Shown here piece by piece: positions 37,593 through 51,959 of a stretch of 64,000 bases of DNA. Every line of letters starts with the position of its first letter. Positions within the stretch are counted from its first letter, which is position 1. Location of the stretch: the NCBI RefSeq assembly GCF_009765735.1, contig NZ_LMUW01000005.1, positions 1-64,000 on the forward strand, read 5' to 3'. This DNA comes from Xenophilus sp. L33 (GTDB lineage Bacteria; Pseudomonadota; Gammaproteobacteria; Burkholderiales; Burkholderiaceae_C). Below the pieces are notes generated by a model that ran no database searches, was not told where the DNA came from, and saw only the letters and a program-made list of their open reading frames with translations. A program made the translations under genes and the position numbers.

Positions 37593-38635
37593 CGGGCGGC
37601 GCGACCATCGAATGGCGGCGCGAGCTGTGGGGCTCGCCGCTGCGGGCGGTGTTCAGCGTGCTGCTGCTGGCGCTCTTCGCCTGGGCCGCGCTGCACATCC
37701 TCGACTGGGCGGTGCTGCACGCGGTGTTCCGGCCGGACGCCGCCGCCTGCCGCGCGCTGCAGCACGGCGCCTGCTGGGGCGTGATCGCCGAGAAGTGGCG
37801 CCCGATTCTCTTCGGCCGCTATCCCTACGAGGACCAGTGGCGGCCGGCGATCGCGGTCAGCCTGCTGTCGCTCACGACCCTGCTGAGCGCCTGGCCGCGC
37901 AGCTGGCGCTGGTGGCTGCTGCCGCTGTGGATCGCCTCGCTGGCGGTCTTCGTGCTGCTGATGCGCGGCGGCCTCCTCGGCCTGGCGCCGGTGCCGAGCA
38001 GCCAGTGGGGCGGCCTGCCGCTGACGATCGCGCTGGCGGTGGTCGGGCTGGCGCTGGCCTTTCCGCTGGCGCTGCTGCTGGCGCTCGGCCGGCGTTCGCA
38101 CTGGCCGGTGATCCGCACGCTCAGCGCCACCTACATCGAGCTGGTGCGCGGCGTGCCGCTGATCTCGGTGCTGTTCATGGCGTCCTTCCTGCTGCCGCTG
38201 CTTTGGCCGGCGGGCTGGCAGCCGGACGTGCTGGTGCGGGTGCTGGCCGGCCTGACGCTGTTCGTGGCGGCCTACCTGGCCGAGATCATCCGAGGCGGCC
38301 TGCAGGCGGTGCCGCGCGGGCAGACCGAGGTGGCGATGGCGCTCGGCTTCGGTCGCTGGCCGGTGCAGCGCGACATCGTGCTGCCGCAGGCGCTGCGGCT
38401 GGTGGTGCCGGCGCTGACCAACAGCGTGGTCGGCACCCTGAAGGACACCTCGCTGGTCACCGTGGTCGGGCTCTTCGAGCTGACCGGCGCGCTCGGCCTG
38501 GCGCTCGGCGGCGACCCGACCTGGCGGCCGTTCTACCTGGAGGGCTACCTCTTCATCGCCGCGGTCTACTGGGTGATGTGCTTCGGGCTGTCGCGCTACA
38601 GCGCCTGGCTGGAGCGCCGGCTGGCGCCGGGCTGA
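37589..38635 (+). CDS. aapM: Amino-acid ABC transporter permease AapM
   Basis: The second permease, 348 residues, with a long N-terminal region and the core ATYIELVRGVPLISVLFM and EVAMALGFGRWPVQRDIVLPQAL. The ATG at 37589 overlaps the aapQ stop (ATGA); an in-frame ATG two codons earlier (37583) is equally possible. The usual last gene of this operon, the ATPase aapP, is absent: glnD begins 9 bp later on the other strand. Confidence 0.9.
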   Translation: MTGGATIEWRRELWGSPLRAVFSVLLLALFAWAALHILDWAVLHAVFRPDAAACRALQHGACWGVIAEKWRPILFGRYPYEDQWRPAIAVSLLSLTTLLSAWPRSWRWWLLPLWIASLAVFVLLMRGGLLGLAPVPSSQWGGLPLTIALAVVGLALAFPLALLLALGRRSHWPVIRTLSATYIELVRGVPLISVLFMASFLLPLLWPAGWQPDVLVRVLAGLTLFVAAYLAEIIRGGLQAVPRGQTEVAMALGFGRWPVQRDIVLPQALRLVVPALTNSVVGTLKDTSLVTVVGLFELTGALGLALGGDPTWRPFYLEGYLFIAAVYWVMCFGLSRYSAWLERRLAPG

Positions 38636-38644
38636 ACCCGCCTT

Positions 38645-41230
38645 TCAAGCCAGCGCGTCGATCAGCTCGGTCTCGATCGTCAGCTGCGCGCGTTGTCCCT
38701 GCAGCTCCGGTCCGCTGATCAGGAAGGTGTCCTCGATCCGCTCGCCGAGCGTGGTCACCTTCGCCAGCTGCAGGTTCAGGTGATGCCGCGCCAGCACCCG
38801 CGCCACCGAATACAGGAGCCCGGCCCGGTCGCTGGCCGAGATGTTGAGCACCCAGCGCTGCGCCTTCTCGTCCGGCAGCAGGCTGATGCGCGGCTTGATC
38901 GGGAAGCTGCGCACCCGGCGCGACACCCGGCCCTTGCTCGGCGGCGGCAGCGGGCCGGCCTCGCTGAGCGTCTTGGCCAGGCCGGTCTCGACCATGCTGA
39001 TGAGGTCGCGGTAGTGCTCCGGCGTGAAGGTGGTGACGATCTGGAAGGTGTCGAGCGCGAAGCCGTTGCTCGTCGTGTGCACCTTGGCATCCAGGATGCT
39101 GAAGGAGGACTGGTCGAAGTAGCCGCAGATGCGCACGAACAGGTCGGGCATGTCGGGCGTGTAGACCACCACCTGCAGCCCTTCGCCGATCGGCGACAGC
39201 CGGGCCCGCACGATCGGCGGCGCGTGCGGGTCGAGCGGCACGCCGGCATGCGGCACGTGGCGCGACAGCTGCTTGGCATGCCAGGCGATCTCGGAGGCGT
39301 CGTGGCGCATGAAGTAGCCGACGTCGAGCGTGTCCCAGAGCGCCCGATGGGCCTCGAAGGGCTCGGCATGGAGCGCCAGCTGCACCAGGGCCTCGCGCTT
39401 GCGCGCCTCGATCTCGGCGCCGGGGTCGGGCATGCGGCCGCCGAGGGCGCGCAGCGTGTAGCGGTACAGGTCCTCGAGCAGCTTGCCCTTCCAGGCGTTC
39501 CAGACGCGCGGCGAGGTGCCGCGGATGTCGGCGATGGTCAGCAGGTAGAGCGCGGTCAGGTAGCGCTCGTTGCCCACGCGCCGGGCGAAATTGCTGATGA
39601 CTTCCGGGTCGCTCAGGTCCTGCTTCTGCGCGATCTGGCTCATCACCAGGTGCTCGGCGACCAGGAACTCGATGAGCCTGGTGTCCTCGCGGCCGATCTC
39701 GTGCTGGCGGCAGAAGCGCCGCACGTCGCGCGCGCCAAGGGTCGAATGGTCGCCGCCTCGGCCCTTGGCGATGTCGTGGAACAGCGCCGCCACGTACAGG
39801 ATCCAGGGCTTGTCCCAGCCTGCGGCCAGCTGCGAGCAGAACGGGTATTCGTGCGCATGCTCGGCGATGAAGAAGCGGCGCACGTTGCGCACCACCATCA
39901 GGATGTGCTGGTCGACCGTGTAGACGTGGAACAGGTCGTGCTGCATCTGCCCCACGATGCTGCGGAACACGCGCAGGTAGCGGCCCAGCACCGAGGTCTG
40001 GTTCATCAGCCGGAGCGAGTGCGTGATGCCGCGCGGCGCCATCAGCATGCGCATGAAGGTCGCGTGGTTGACCGGGTCGTTGCGGAACTTGCTGTCCATC
40101 ACGTGGCGCGCGTTGTAGAGCGCCCGCAGCGTCCGCGCCGACAGGCCGTTCACGCCGATGGTCTTCTGGTAGAGCAGGAAGGTCTCGAGGATCGCGTGCG
40201 GATCGGTCAGGTAGAGGTCGTCGCTGGCCACCTCGATCAGGCCGCCGCGCTCGAAGAAGCGCTCGTTGATCGGCGTCGGCTCCTCGGCCTGCGGCTGCAG
40301 CCGCTCGGCGATGTTGAGCAGCAGGATCTGGTTGAGCTGGGTGACCGCCTTGGCGGCCCAGTAGTAGCGGCGCATCAGCGCCTCGCTGGCCTTGCGCTGC
40401 GATTCGCCGATGTAGCCGAAGGTGGCGGCCACCGCGGTCTGCAGGTCGAACACCAGCCGGTCCTCGCGCCGGTTGGCGGTGACGTGCAGGCGCGCGCGGA
40501 TCAGGCTCAGCAGCGCCTCGTTGCGCTTGATCTGCTGCACCTCGAAGGCGGTCGCCAGGCCGTTGCGGGCGAGGTCGTCCCAGCGGCTGCCGAAGCCGGC
40601 GGCCTTGGTCATCCAGAGCACGGTCTGCAGGTCGCGCAGGCCGCCCGGCGATTCCTTGCAGTTCGGCTCGAGCGCGTAGGGCGTGTTGTCGAACTTGTGA
40701 TGGCGGTGCCGCATCTCCTGCGACTTGGCCGCGAAGAAGGCGCGCGGGTCGATGGCGGCGAAGAAGTTCTTGCGAAAGGCGGTGTAGAGCTTCTTGTCAC
40801 CGACCAGGAGGCGCGACTCCAGCAGCGAGGTCTGCACCGTGACGTCGCGGCTGGCCTCCGCCAGGCATTCGGCGACGGTGCGCACGCTGGAGCCGATCTC
40901 CAGCCCGGCGTCCCAGCACTTGCCGATGAAGGCCTCGATGCGCGACGGCTCGATGCAGCCCGCGTGGTCCTCCGGCAGCAGCACCAGCACGTCGACGTCG
41001 GAATAGGGGAACAGCTCGCCGCGGCCGAAGCCGCCGACCGCGACCAGCGCCAATTGGCTGCCGAATTCGGCGTCTTCCCAGAGCGCGCTCAGCGTCTCGT
41101 CGGCCAGCGCGGCCAGCTGGCGCAGCACCGTGTGCACGCTGCGGGTGGGCGCGCGGGCGCTGCGCAGCTGGTCGAAGAGGGCCAGTTTGTGCGTGCGATA
41201 GGCGTCGCGCAACGATGGGATGTCCACCAT
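38645..41230 (-). CDS. glnD: [Protein-PII] uridylyltransferase/uridylyl-removing enzyme
   Basis: The glutamine sensor that uridylylates and deuridylylates PII. The 861-residue protein has the nucleotidyltransferase core GGFGRGELFPYSDVDV (66-81), an HD hydrolase domain (AALFHDIAKGRGGDHS) and two C-terminal ACT domains (LFVRICGYFDQ..., WVLNISASDRAGLL). I start at ATG 41228-41230; the open frame upstream runs into the map gene. Co-directional with map, 26 bp away. Confidence 0.96.
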   Translation of the reverse strand: MVDIPSLRDAYRTHKLALFDQLRSARAPTRSVHTVLRQLAALADETLSALWEDAEFGSQLALVAVGGFGRGELFPYSDVDVLVLLPEDHAGCIEPSRIEAFIGKCWDAGLEIGSSVRTVAECLAEASRDVTVQTSLLESRLLVGDKKLYTAFRKNFFAAIDPRAFFAAKSQEMRHRHHKFDNTPYALEPNCKESPGGLRDLQTVLWMTKAAGFGSRWDDLARNGLATAFEVQQIKRNEALLSLIRARLHVTANRREDRLVFDLQTAVAATFGYIGESQRKASEALMRRYYWAAKAVTQLNQILLLNIAERLQPQAEEPTPINERFFERGGLIEVASDDLYLTDPHAILETFLLYQKTIGVNGLSARTLRALYNARHVMDSKFRNDPVNHATFMRMLMAPRGITHSLRLMNQTSVLGRYLRVFRSIVGQMQHDLFHVYTVDQHILMVVRNVRRFFIAEHAHEYPFCSQLAAGWDKPWILYVAALFHDIAKGRGGDHSTLGARDVRRFCRQHEIGREDTRLIEFLVAEHLVMSQIAQKQDLSDPEVISNFARRVGNERYLTALYLLTIADIRGTSPRVWNAWKGKLLEDLYRYTLRALGGRMPDPGAEIEARKREALVQLALHAEPFEAHRALWDTLDVGYFMRHDASEIAWHAKQLSRHVPHAGVPLDPHAPPIVRARLSPIGEGLQVVVYTPDMPDLFVRICGYFDQSSFSILDAKVHTTSNGFALDTFQIVTTFTPEHYRDLISMVETGLAKTLSEAGPLPPPSKGRVSRRVRSFPIKPRISLLPDEKAQRWVLNISASDRAGLLYSVARVLARHHLNLQLAKVTTLGERIEDTFLISGPELQGQRAQLTIETELIDALA

Positions 41231-41256
41231 GGGAGCCAGGAGGAGCCGACGCCGCT

Positions 41257-42081
41257 TCAAGCAGCAGCGGCGACGAAGGCCGGCGGCGGCGGGCTGCCCG
41301 CCGACAGCGTGAGCACCTCGTAGCCGGTCTCCGTGACCAGCACCGTGTGCTCCCACTGGGCCGACAGCGAATGGTCGCGCGTGACGATGGTCCAGCCGTC
41401 GTACTGGCCGCCCTTGGCGTCTTCCTTGATGTCGCGCTTGCCGGCGTTGATCATCGGCTCGATGGTGAAGGTCATGCCCGGCTTCAGCTCCTCGAGCGTG
41501 CCCGGCCGACCGTAGTGCAGCACCTGCGGTTCCTCGTGGAAGCCGCGGCCGATGCCGTGGCCGCAGAACTCGCGAACCACCGAGAAGCCGTTGCTCTCGG
41601 CGAAGCGCTGGATCGCGAAGCCGATGTCGCCCAGGTGCACGCCCGGCTTCACCTTCACGATGCCGTGCCACATGGCTTCATAGGTGAAGGCGCACAGCCG
41701 CTTGGCCGCGATCGAGGCGTCACCGACCACGAACATCCGGCTGGTGTCGCCGTGCCAGCCGTCCTTGATGACCGTGATGTCGCAGTTGATGATGTCGCCC
41801 TTCTTGAGGGCCTTGTCATTCGGGATGCCGTGGCAGACCACGTGGTTGACCGAGGTGCAGATCGACTTCGGGTACGGCGTGGTGCTGGCGCCCATGTAGT
41901 TCAGCGGTGCCGGGATCGCGCCCTGGACTTCGGTGATGTAGTCGTGCGCCAGCTTGTCGATCTGGTTGGTCGTGATGCCGGGGACGATGTGCGGCGTGAG
42001 GTAGTCCAGCACTTCAGAGGCCAGGCGGCACGCGACGCGCATGCCGGCCACGCCTTCGGCGTCTTTGTAGGTGATGCTCAT
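41257..42081 (-). CDS. map: Type I methionine aminopeptidase
   Basis: Removes initiator methionine. The 274-residue enzyme has the metal ligands in DITVIKDGWHGDTSRMF, GHGIGRGFHEEP and TIEPMI, the type I pattern. The ATG at 42079-42081 gives the usual start (SITYKDAEG). It is divergent from purL across 218 bp that hold a GATAAT-like box near map and a TAAAAT box (42201-42206) that may serve purL. Confidence 0.95.
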   Translation of the reverse strand: MSITYKDAEGVAGMRVACRLASEVLDYLTPHIVPGITTNQIDKLAHDYITEVQGAIPAPLNYMGASTTPYPKSICTSVNHVVCHGIPNDKALKKGDIINCDITVIKDGWHGDTSRMFVVGDASIAAKRLCAFTYEAMWHGIVKVKPGVHLGDIGFAIQRFAESNGFSVVREFCGHGIGRGFHEEPQVLHYGRPGTLEELKPGMTFTIEPMINAGKRDIKEDAKGGQYDGWTIVTRDHSLSAQWEHTVLVTETGYEVLTLSAGSPPPPAFVAAAA

Positions 42082-42299
42082 GGGCGGAATTATCCCATTC
42101 GGCAAGAAATATCGTCCCGCACGTGGGAGTCGAAGGGCAGCGGCCGCGCGCCCCGTCGCGCGCATGGCCTCGGCGCGGCAGGCGGAATGTCGGCTGCCCC
42201 TAAAATTCGGGGTTACCCGGAGACGGCCCCAGTCAGCGGCCGCCGTCCCTCCGCCTTGAACGCCCTGAATCCAACGCGGCCCTCGCGGCCGACCCGAAC

Positions 42300-46337
<4,038 letters not shown>

Positions 46338-46347
46338 GCCCGAAACG

Positions 46348-46375
46348 AAAAAAGCGACCCGCGGGTCGCTTTTTT
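46348..46375. terminator. Bidirectional intrinsic terminator
   Basis: A 28-base perfect palindrome, AAAAAAGCGACCCG with CGGGTCGCTTTTTT, between convergent purL and the isomerase gene. Both directions have a T-run, so it should stop both transcripts. Confidence 0.9.
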
Positions 46376-46396
46376 CATGGTCGCGAGAAGCGTCGC

Positions 46397-47182
46397 TTAT
46401 TCGACCTTCGCCTTCGCCCGCAAATCTTCCTGGTATTGCTGCAACTGCTGCTGCTGCAGCTGCTGCGTGATCTGCGGCTTGACCTCTTCCACCTTCGGCA
46501 GCTGCGCCGCGCGGACGTCGTCGAGCCGGATGATGTGGTAGCCGAACTGGGTCTTGACCGGCGTGGCGGTGGTCTCGCCCTTGTTGAGCTTGATCATCGC
46601 GGCCGAGAACTCGGGCACGAAGCTGGAGGGCGCCGCCCAGTCGAGGTCGCCGCCGTTGACCGCCGAGCCGGGGTCCTTGCTTTCCTTCTTGGCCACGTCC
46701 TCGAACTTGGCGCCCTTCTTGAGCTCGGCCATCACCTTGTTGGCGTCCTCTTCGGTCGCCACCAGGATGTGGCGGGCCTTGTATTCCTTGCCGGTGTTGG
46801 CGGCGGCGAACTTGTCGTACTCGGCCTGCACCTGCGCGTCGGTGACCGGATGGGTCTTCTGGTAGTTGGCGAAGAGCTGGCGGATCAGGATCGCCTGGCG
46901 GGCCAGCTCGAGCTGCGCCTTGTAGTCCTCGCTGGCTTCCAGGCCCTGCTTCTGCGCTTCCTGCATGAAGACCTCCCGCAGGATCACTTCTTCCCGCAGC
47001 TGGCTTTCCATGTCCGGCGAGACCGGACGGCCGGCGGCCGCCAGTTGGGCCGCGAGCATGTCCATGCGGGCCTTCGGCACGGCCTTGCCGTTGACGATGG
47101 CGACGTTCTGCGCCAGCGCGGCGACCGGCACGGTGCCGACCAAGGTGGCGAGCAGGAGCGCCTGGAGGAGTTTTTTCTTCAT
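46397..47182 (-). CDS. Periplasmic peptidyl-prolyl cis-trans isomerase (parvulin type)
   Basis: A 261-residue exported chaperone: Sec signal (KKKLLQALLLATLVGTVPVAALAQ), helical SurA-N-like region (LREEVILREVFMQEAQKQGL) and a PpiC-type rotamase domain (YKARHILVATEEDANKVM). The C-terminal tail is Gln-rich and charged. The ATG at 47180-47182 gives a normal signal peptide. Last gene of the selO-msrB-yciB-bolA block. Confidence 0.9.
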   Translation of the reverse strand: MKKKLLQALLLATLVGTVPVAALAQNVAIVNGKAVPKARMDMLAAQLAAAGRPVSPDMESQLREEVILREVFMQEAQKQGLEASEDYKAQLELARQAILIRQLFANYQKTHPVTDAQVQAEYDKFAAANTGKEYKARHILVATEEDANKVMAELKKGAKFEDVAKKESKDPGSAVNGGDLDWAAPSSFVPEFSAAMIKLNKGETTATPVKTQFGYHIIRLDDVRAAQLPKVEEVKPQITQQLQQQQLQQYQEDLRAKAKVE

Positions 47183-47237
47183 GGGATTGGAGGGAAATGG
47201 GTCGCCGCACACGGTGCGGGAACGGATGAAAGACGGC

Positions 47238-47501
47238 TCAGAGCGTCTCGATGGCAAGCGCGTGAAGGCCCTGTGCGATAAAAAGTTGCAGCGCATCATA
47301 CACAAGCCGATGGCGCGCCAAGCGGGGCTTGCCGGCGAAGAGCGGGGAGGCGATGCGCACCCGGAAATGGGTGCCGTAGCCATCGGCGCCGGCCCCGGCA
47401 TGGCCGGCGTGGGCCGCGCTTTCGTCGATCACCTCGAGCTCGGTGGGCTGCAGGGTTTCGCGCAGCCGGGCCTCGAGCGCGCTGGCCGTCGGAAGGCTCA
47501 T
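47238..47501 (-). CDS. BolA family protein
   Basis: An 87-residue protein with the BolA fold: an N-terminal helix ([21 protein letters not shown]), a central [26 protein letters not shown] with the conserved His-Arg, and a short C-terminus. BolA proteins partner monothiol glutaredoxins in Fe-S and iron regulation. The start overlaps the yciB stop (ATGA). Its placement with selO and msrB adds to a thiol-redox theme. Confidence 0.88.
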   Translation of the reverse strand: MSLPTASALEARLRETLQPTELEVIDESAAHAGHAGAGADGYGTHFRVRIASPLFAGKPRLARHRLVYDALQLFIAQGLHALAIETL

Positions 47502-48037
47502 GCGGCGGGCTCGTCCGACTTCAGGTGCGGCGAGATATAGAAGCCCTGCGCGACCAGGAACACCACCGGGAACACGTAGCCCCAAAGCTTGAAGTTGACC
47601 CAGGCCTCGGTGCTGAAGGTCGCCGCGACGTAGCCGTTGAGGACCGCCATGAAGAAGCAGTAGACGATCCAGGCGACGTTCAACCGGCCCCAGACCGGCG
47701 CCGGCAGGTCGAGCTGTTCGCCCAGCAGCATCTTCAGGAAGTTCTTGCGGAAGCCCCACACCGCCACCGCCAGCGCGATCGACATGGCGCCGTACAGCAC
47801 CGTCGGCTTCCACTTGATGAAGCGGTCGTCGTGCAGCACCAGCGTCAGGGTGCCGAAGAGCAGGATCAGCACCAGCGTGGCCTTCTGCATCGGCTGCAGC
47901 CGCCGCTGCATGAGCCAGATGATCCCCATCTGCAACACGGTCCCCGCCATCAGCACGCCGGTGGCGACGTAGATGTCGTAGAACTTGAAGGCGCCGAAGA
48001 ACAGCAGGATCGGGAAGAAGTCGAGGATCAGTTTCAT
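47498..48037 (-). CDS. yciB: Inner-membrane septation protein YciB (IspZ)
   Basis: A membrane protein of 179 residues with about five helices. The family start [25 protein letters not shown] and the block [17 protein letters not shown] are clear. YciB takes part in cell-envelope synthesis and septation. It follows msrB by 13 bp and overlaps the bolA start. Confidence 0.95.
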   Translation of the reverse strand: MKLILDFFPILLFFGAFKFYDIYVATGVLMAGTVLQMGIIWLMQRRLQPMQKATLVLILLFGTLTLVLHDDRFIKWKPTVLYGAMSIALAVAVWGFRKNFLKMLLGEQLDLPAPVWGRLNVAWIVYCFFMAVLNGYVAATFSTEAWVNFKLWGYVFPVVFLVAQGFYISPHLKSDEPAA

Positions 48038-48050
48038 GGGGCAGGCAGGC

Positions 48051-48461
48051 TCAGCGCTTCTGGAAATCGAGCGAGGCCGAATTCATGCAGTAGCGCAGGC
48101 CCGTGTCGGTCGGGCCGTCCGGAAAGACGTGGCCCAGATGGGCGCCGCAATTGGCGCACACGTTCTCGGTGCGGACCATGCCGTGCGAGCGGTCGACGAT
48201 GTTCTTGATCGCGCCCGGCACCGCTTCCTCCGAGAAGCTGGGCCAGCCGCAGCCGGCGTCGAACTTGGTCGAGGATTCGAACAGCTTGGCACCGCAGCAG
48301 ATGCAGTGGTAGCTGCCGTCGTCCCAGTGGGCTTCGTACTTGCCGGTGAAGGGGCGCTCGGTGGCGGCGTGCCGGGTCACTTCGAAGGCGCCGCGCTCGG
48401 CGCCCTTCTCGGCCAGCAGGGCCTTCCACTCGGCATCGGTTTTCTGGACGTTGGAGGTCAT
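48051..48461 (-). CDS. msrB: Peptide-methionine (R)-S-oxide reductase
   Basis: Repairs R-methionine sulfoxide. The 136-residue enzyme has both zinc CxxC pairs ([21 protein letters not shown]), the GCGWPSF block and the catalytic Cys in [11 protein letters not shown]. The start overlaps the selO stop codon (ATGA), so it is translationally coupled to selO. Confidence 0.96.
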   Translation of the reverse strand: MTSNVQKTDAEWKALLAEKGAERGAFEVTRHAATERPFTGKYEAHWDDGSYHCICCGAKLFESSTKFDAGCGWPSFSEEAVPGAIKNIVDRSHGMVRTENVCANCGAHLGHVFPDGPTDTGLRYCMNSASLDFQKR

Positions 48462-49939
48462 GATGAACAGCTGATTTCGATGGTTGAAGCCCAGTCGGGC
48501 GGGAAACCGGCGAAGGCGTCGTGGCCGGGATGATCCTCAAATGGGGTTTCGAGCAGCGCGAGCAAGGTGGCGACGCCGGAGAAGTCCTTCTGCTCGGCCG
48601 CTTCGATGGCCTCTTGCCCCAGATGGTTCCGGAGCACGAATTTCGGGTTGGATTTCACCATGAGCGCGGCCACCTCGGCCACCGGGATTGTCGCTCGCCG
48701 CTCGGCGTAGCCCGCGAGCCAGCCGTCGATGCCGCCGCGGTCGATGAAGAGATCGCGCACCGCCTGCGGATCGCCGCCGGCCACCATGTCCGACAAACGG
48801 CGCCAGAAGATCGTGTAGTCCACCTTTTCCTGCGCAAGCAGCTTCAGCACGCCTTCGAGCAGCGCCCGGTCGCCCGGCGCGCCTTCCGCCAAGCCGAGCT
48901 TGTCCCGCATGCGAGCCTCGAAGGCGTCGGGGAAGACGGTCTTGTACGACTCCAGCGCCGCCACCGCGAGCTCCTGCTCGCCGATCAGCGGCAGCAGCGC
49001 CTGCGCCAGGCAGTAGAGGTTCCAGTAGGCGACGTTCGGCTGCTGGTTGAAGGCGTAGCGGCCCGAGGCGTCGCTGTGGTTGCAGATGTGGCGCGGATCG
49101 AAGCCGTCGAGGAACTGGAACGGCCCGTAGTCGATGGTCAGGCCGAGGATGCTCATGTTGTCGGTGTTCATCACGCCGTGGCAGAAGCCGACCGCCTGCC
49201 ATTGCGCCAGGAGTCGCGCGGTGCGCTCGCTGACCGCTTCCAGCAGCGCGGCGTAGGCGTTTCCGCCGAAACGCTCGCCGCCGCGGCATTCGGGATAGAA
49301 GCGGTCGATGACGAAGTCCGCCAGCGCGCGCAATTCGTCGTCGCGCTGGGCGGCCGCGAAATGCTCGAAGTGGCCGAAGCGCACGAAGCTCGGCGCGACC
49401 CGGGTGACGACCGCCGCCGATTCGAAGGTCTCGCGCCGGACGCGGGCGTCGGACCCGGTGACGCAGAGCGCCCGCGTGGTCGGGATGCCGAGGCCGTGCA
49501 TCGCCTCGCTGCAGAGGAATTCGCGGATGCTCGAGCGCAGCACCGCGCGGCCGTCGGCCATGCGGGAGTAGGGCGTCGGGCCGGCGCCTTTCAGCTGGAT
49601 CTCCAGGCCGCCCGCGGTGGTGCCGAGCGACAGCGCCCGGCCGTCGCCGAGCTGGCCGGCCCAGACACCGAACTGGTGGCCGCTGTAGACGCTCGCGGTC
49701 GGCCGGGTGCCGGCGATCGGCAGGTTGCCGGTGAAGACGGCCAGGCCCTCGGCCGAATCGAGCCAGGCCGGATCGAGGCCGAGCTCGCGGGCCATGGCCA
49801 GGCTGCGGCCGACCCAGTACGGATCGGGCAGGGGCCGCGGCTCGACCTCGCTGAAGAATTCCGGCCCGAGGGCCGAAAAGCCGGGGGCCCAGCGCAGGCC
49901 CAGGTCCACCGCGTGCGCTTCGTCTGCAAGGATGCTCAT
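48458..49939 (-). CDS. selO: Protein adenylyltransferase SelO
   Basis: A pseudokinase that transfers AMP to proteins, including redox proteins such as glutaredoxin. The 493-residue protein has [22 protein letters not shown], [23 protein letters not shown] residues (read as [19 protein letters not shown]), [21 protein letters not shown] and FLDGFDP, hallmarks of the family. The ATG at 49937-49939 gives the usual length. It leads the operon with msrB. Confidence 0.95.
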   Translation of the reverse strand: MSILADEAHAVDLGLRWAPGFSALGPEFFSEVEPRPLPDPYWVGRSLAMARELGLDPAWLDSAEGLAVFTGNLPIAGTRPTASVYSGHQFGVWAGQLGDGRALSLGTTAGGLEIQLKGAGPTPYSRMADGRAVLRSSIREFLCSEAMHGLGIPTTRALCVTGSDARVRRETFESAAVVTRVAPSFVRFGHFEHFAAAQRDDELRALADFVIDRFYPECRGGERFGGNAYAALLEAVSERTARLLAQWQAVGFCHGVMNTDNMSILGLTIDYGPFQFLDGFDPRHICNHSDASGRYAFNQQPNVAYWNLYCLAQALLPLIGEQELAVAALESYKTVFPDAFEARMRDKLGLAEGAPGDRALLEGVLKLLAQEKVDYTIFWRRLSDMVAGGDPQAVRDLFIDRGGIDGWLAGYAERRATIPVAEVAALMVKSNPKFVLRNHLGQEAIEAAEQKDFSGVATLLALLETPFEDHPGHDAFAGFPPDWASTIEISCSS

Positions 49940-50151
49940 GGGCTGGATTGTCCCGCAGCGGCCATGGCCGCGCGCCGGCAAGGCCGTCGCACCGCTTCGG
50001 TGCGCTTGCGGAACTGCTTTTCACTGCGGGTTTTTGACATTCCCAGCGCTGCCGAAAACGGCGATTCTCCAAGGTCGCCTTCGGCAGTGGTTACATTGCG
50101 TTGCCTAGAGAATTTACAAAGCCCGTTTTACCAAGACCAAGGAGCCATTTG

Positions 50152-51795
50152 ATGCTGGGTTTGATGCAGGACCAACCATTGCTGATCTCGTCGCTGATCG
50201 AGTTCGCCGAACTTCATCACGGCGACGCGGAGATCGTCTCGCGCCGTGTCGAGGGCGACATCCATCGCAGCAACTGGAAGGAAGTCGCGGCCCGCTCGCG
50301 CCAGGTGGCCAATGCGCTGGAAGCCGAGCAACTGCTGTTCAGCGATCGCATCGCCACCCTGGCCTGGAACGGCTATCGCCACCTGGAGCTCTACTACGGC
50401 GTCAGCGGCTCGGGCCATGTACTGCACACGATCAATCCGCGGTTGCATCCGGACCAGATCGCCTGGATCGCCAACCACGCCGAAGACCAGATCCTGTGCT
50501 TCGACATCAACTTCCTGCCGCTGGTGCAGGCGGTGCACGCGCGCTGCCCGACGGTGCGCAAGTGGGTCGCGCTGTGCGACGCCGATCGCCTGCCGGCCGA
50601 CTCCGGCATCCCGAACCTGGTGAGCTACGAAAGCTGGATCGGCGCGCAGTCCACCGACTACGCCTGGCCGACCTTCGACGAGAACTCGGCCTCGAGCATG
50701 TGCTACACGAGCGGCACCACGGGCAATCCGAAGGCCGCGCTCTACAGCCATCGCTCGACCCTGCTGCACGCCTACGCCGCCGCACTGCCGGACGTGATGT
50801 GCATCTCGGCGCGCGACTCGGTGCTGCCGGTGGTGCCGATGTTCCACGTCAATGCCTGGGGCATTCCGTATTCGGCGGCGCTGGTCGGCGCCAAGGTGGT
50901 GTTTCCGGGCTCGGCGCTGGACGGCAAGTCGGTCTACGACCTGATCGAGAGCGAGCAGGTGAGTTTCGCCGCCGGCGTGCCGACCGTCTGGCAGATGCTG
51001 CTCGGCCACCTGCAGGCCAACCACCTGAAGTTCTCGACCTTGAAGCGCACCGTGATCGGCGGCTCGGCCTGCCCGCCGGCCATGATCAACGCCTTCCAGG
51101 AGCAGTACGGCGTCGAGGTGCTGCATGCCTGGGGCATGACCGAGATGTCGCCGCTCGGCACCCTGTGCACGCTCAAGAACAAGCACCTGACCCTGCCGCC
51201 CGAGGCGCAGACCGCGATCCGCATGAAGCAGGGCCGCGCCATCTTCGGCGTCGACATGAAGGTGGTCGACGGCGACGGCAAGCGCCTGCCCTGGGACGGC
51301 AAGACCTCGGGCGACCTGCTGGTGAAGGGTCCGTGGGTGGTCAAGGAATACTTCAAGGGCGAGGGCGGCGATCCGCTCATTGCCGACGAGGAAGGCCGCG
51401 GCTGGTTCCCCACCGGTGATGTCGCCACCATCGACGAGGACGGCTTCCTGCAGATCACCGACCGCAGCAAGGACGTGATCAAGTCCGGCGGCGAATGGAT
51501 CAGCTCGATCGACATCGAGAACATCGCGGTGGCGCATCCGGCGATCGCGATGGCGGCCTGCATCGGCGTGGCGCATCCGAAATGGGACGAGCGCCCGATC
51601 GTCGCGGTGGTGAAGAAGCCCGGCGCCGAGGTCTCGCGCGACGAACTGCTGGCCTTCTACCAGGGCAAGACCGCCAAGTGGCAGATCCCGGACGACGTGG
51701 TTTTCGTGGAAGCGATTCCGCTCGGCGCGACCGGCAAGATCCTGAAGACGCGGCTGCGCGAACAGCTGCGCGACTACCGCCTGCCGGGCGTGTAA
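50152..51795 (+). CDS. Fatty-acid--CoA ligase (medium/long chain, AMP-forming)
   Basis: Activates fatty acids to acyl-CoA. The 547-residue protein has the AMP-binding motif [13 protein letters not shown], a middle [12 protein letters not shown] block, [12 protein letters not shown] and a C-terminal [13 protein letters not shown] with the catalytic Lys. The ATG at 50152 has an AAGGAG site (50139-50144). The 212-bp gap upstream, shared with divergent selO, contains a TTGACA box (50034-50039) but no good partner -10. It stands ahead of the liv and beta-oxidation genes. Confidence 0.92.
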   Translation: MLGLMQDQPLLISSLIEFAELHHGDAEIVSRRVEGDIHRSNWKEVAARSRQVANALEAEQLLFSDRIATLAWNGYRHLELYYGVSGSGHVLHTINPRLHPDQIAWIANHAEDQILCFDINFLPLVQAVHARCPTVRKWVALCDADRLPADSGIPNLVSYESWIGAQSTDYAWPTFDENSASSMCYTSGTTGNPKAALYSHRSTLLHAYAAALPDVMCISARDSVLPVVPMFHVNAWGIPYSAALVGAKVVFPGSALDGKSVYDLIESEQVSFAAGVPTVWQMLLGHLQANHLKFSTLKRTVIGGSACPPAMINAFQEQYGVEVLHAWGMTEMSPLGTLCTLKNKHLTLPPEAQTAIRMKQGRAIFGVDMKVVDGDGKRLPWDGKTSGDLLVKGPWVVKEYFKGEGGDPLIADEEGRGWFPTGDVATIDEDGFLQITDRSKDVIKSGGEWISSIDIENIAVAHPAIAMAACIGVAHPKWDERPIVAVVKKPGAEVSRDELLAFYQGKTAKWQIPDDVVFVEAIPLGATGKILKTRLREQLRDYRLPGV

Positions 51796-51857
51796 AGACG
51801 GGAACCTACCGGCGGGTAGGAAATGGCGACGGCAAGCTGTCGCCAGAGTGATAGAAA

Positions 51858-51876
51858 GCGGCCCGGCGGCCGCCTT
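51858..51876 (+). terminator. Hairpin after the fatty-acid--CoA ligase
   Basis: GCGGCC (51858-51863) pairs with GGCCGC (51868-51873) around CGGC, followed by CTTCTT. A smaller hairpin CCTACC/GGTAGG lies at 51805-51820. Further on, the palindrome TTCCC-CTA-GGGAA (51887-51899) stands near the likely livJ promoter. The remaining spacer to 51959 is AT-richer. Confidence 0.45.
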
Positions 51877-51959
51877 CTTACGGGCATTCCCCTAGGGAAG
51901 CGGCATTAAAGGCTTGTAAATTCGTCCGGCTTCGACCGCTCGACATTCAGGAGATAAAG

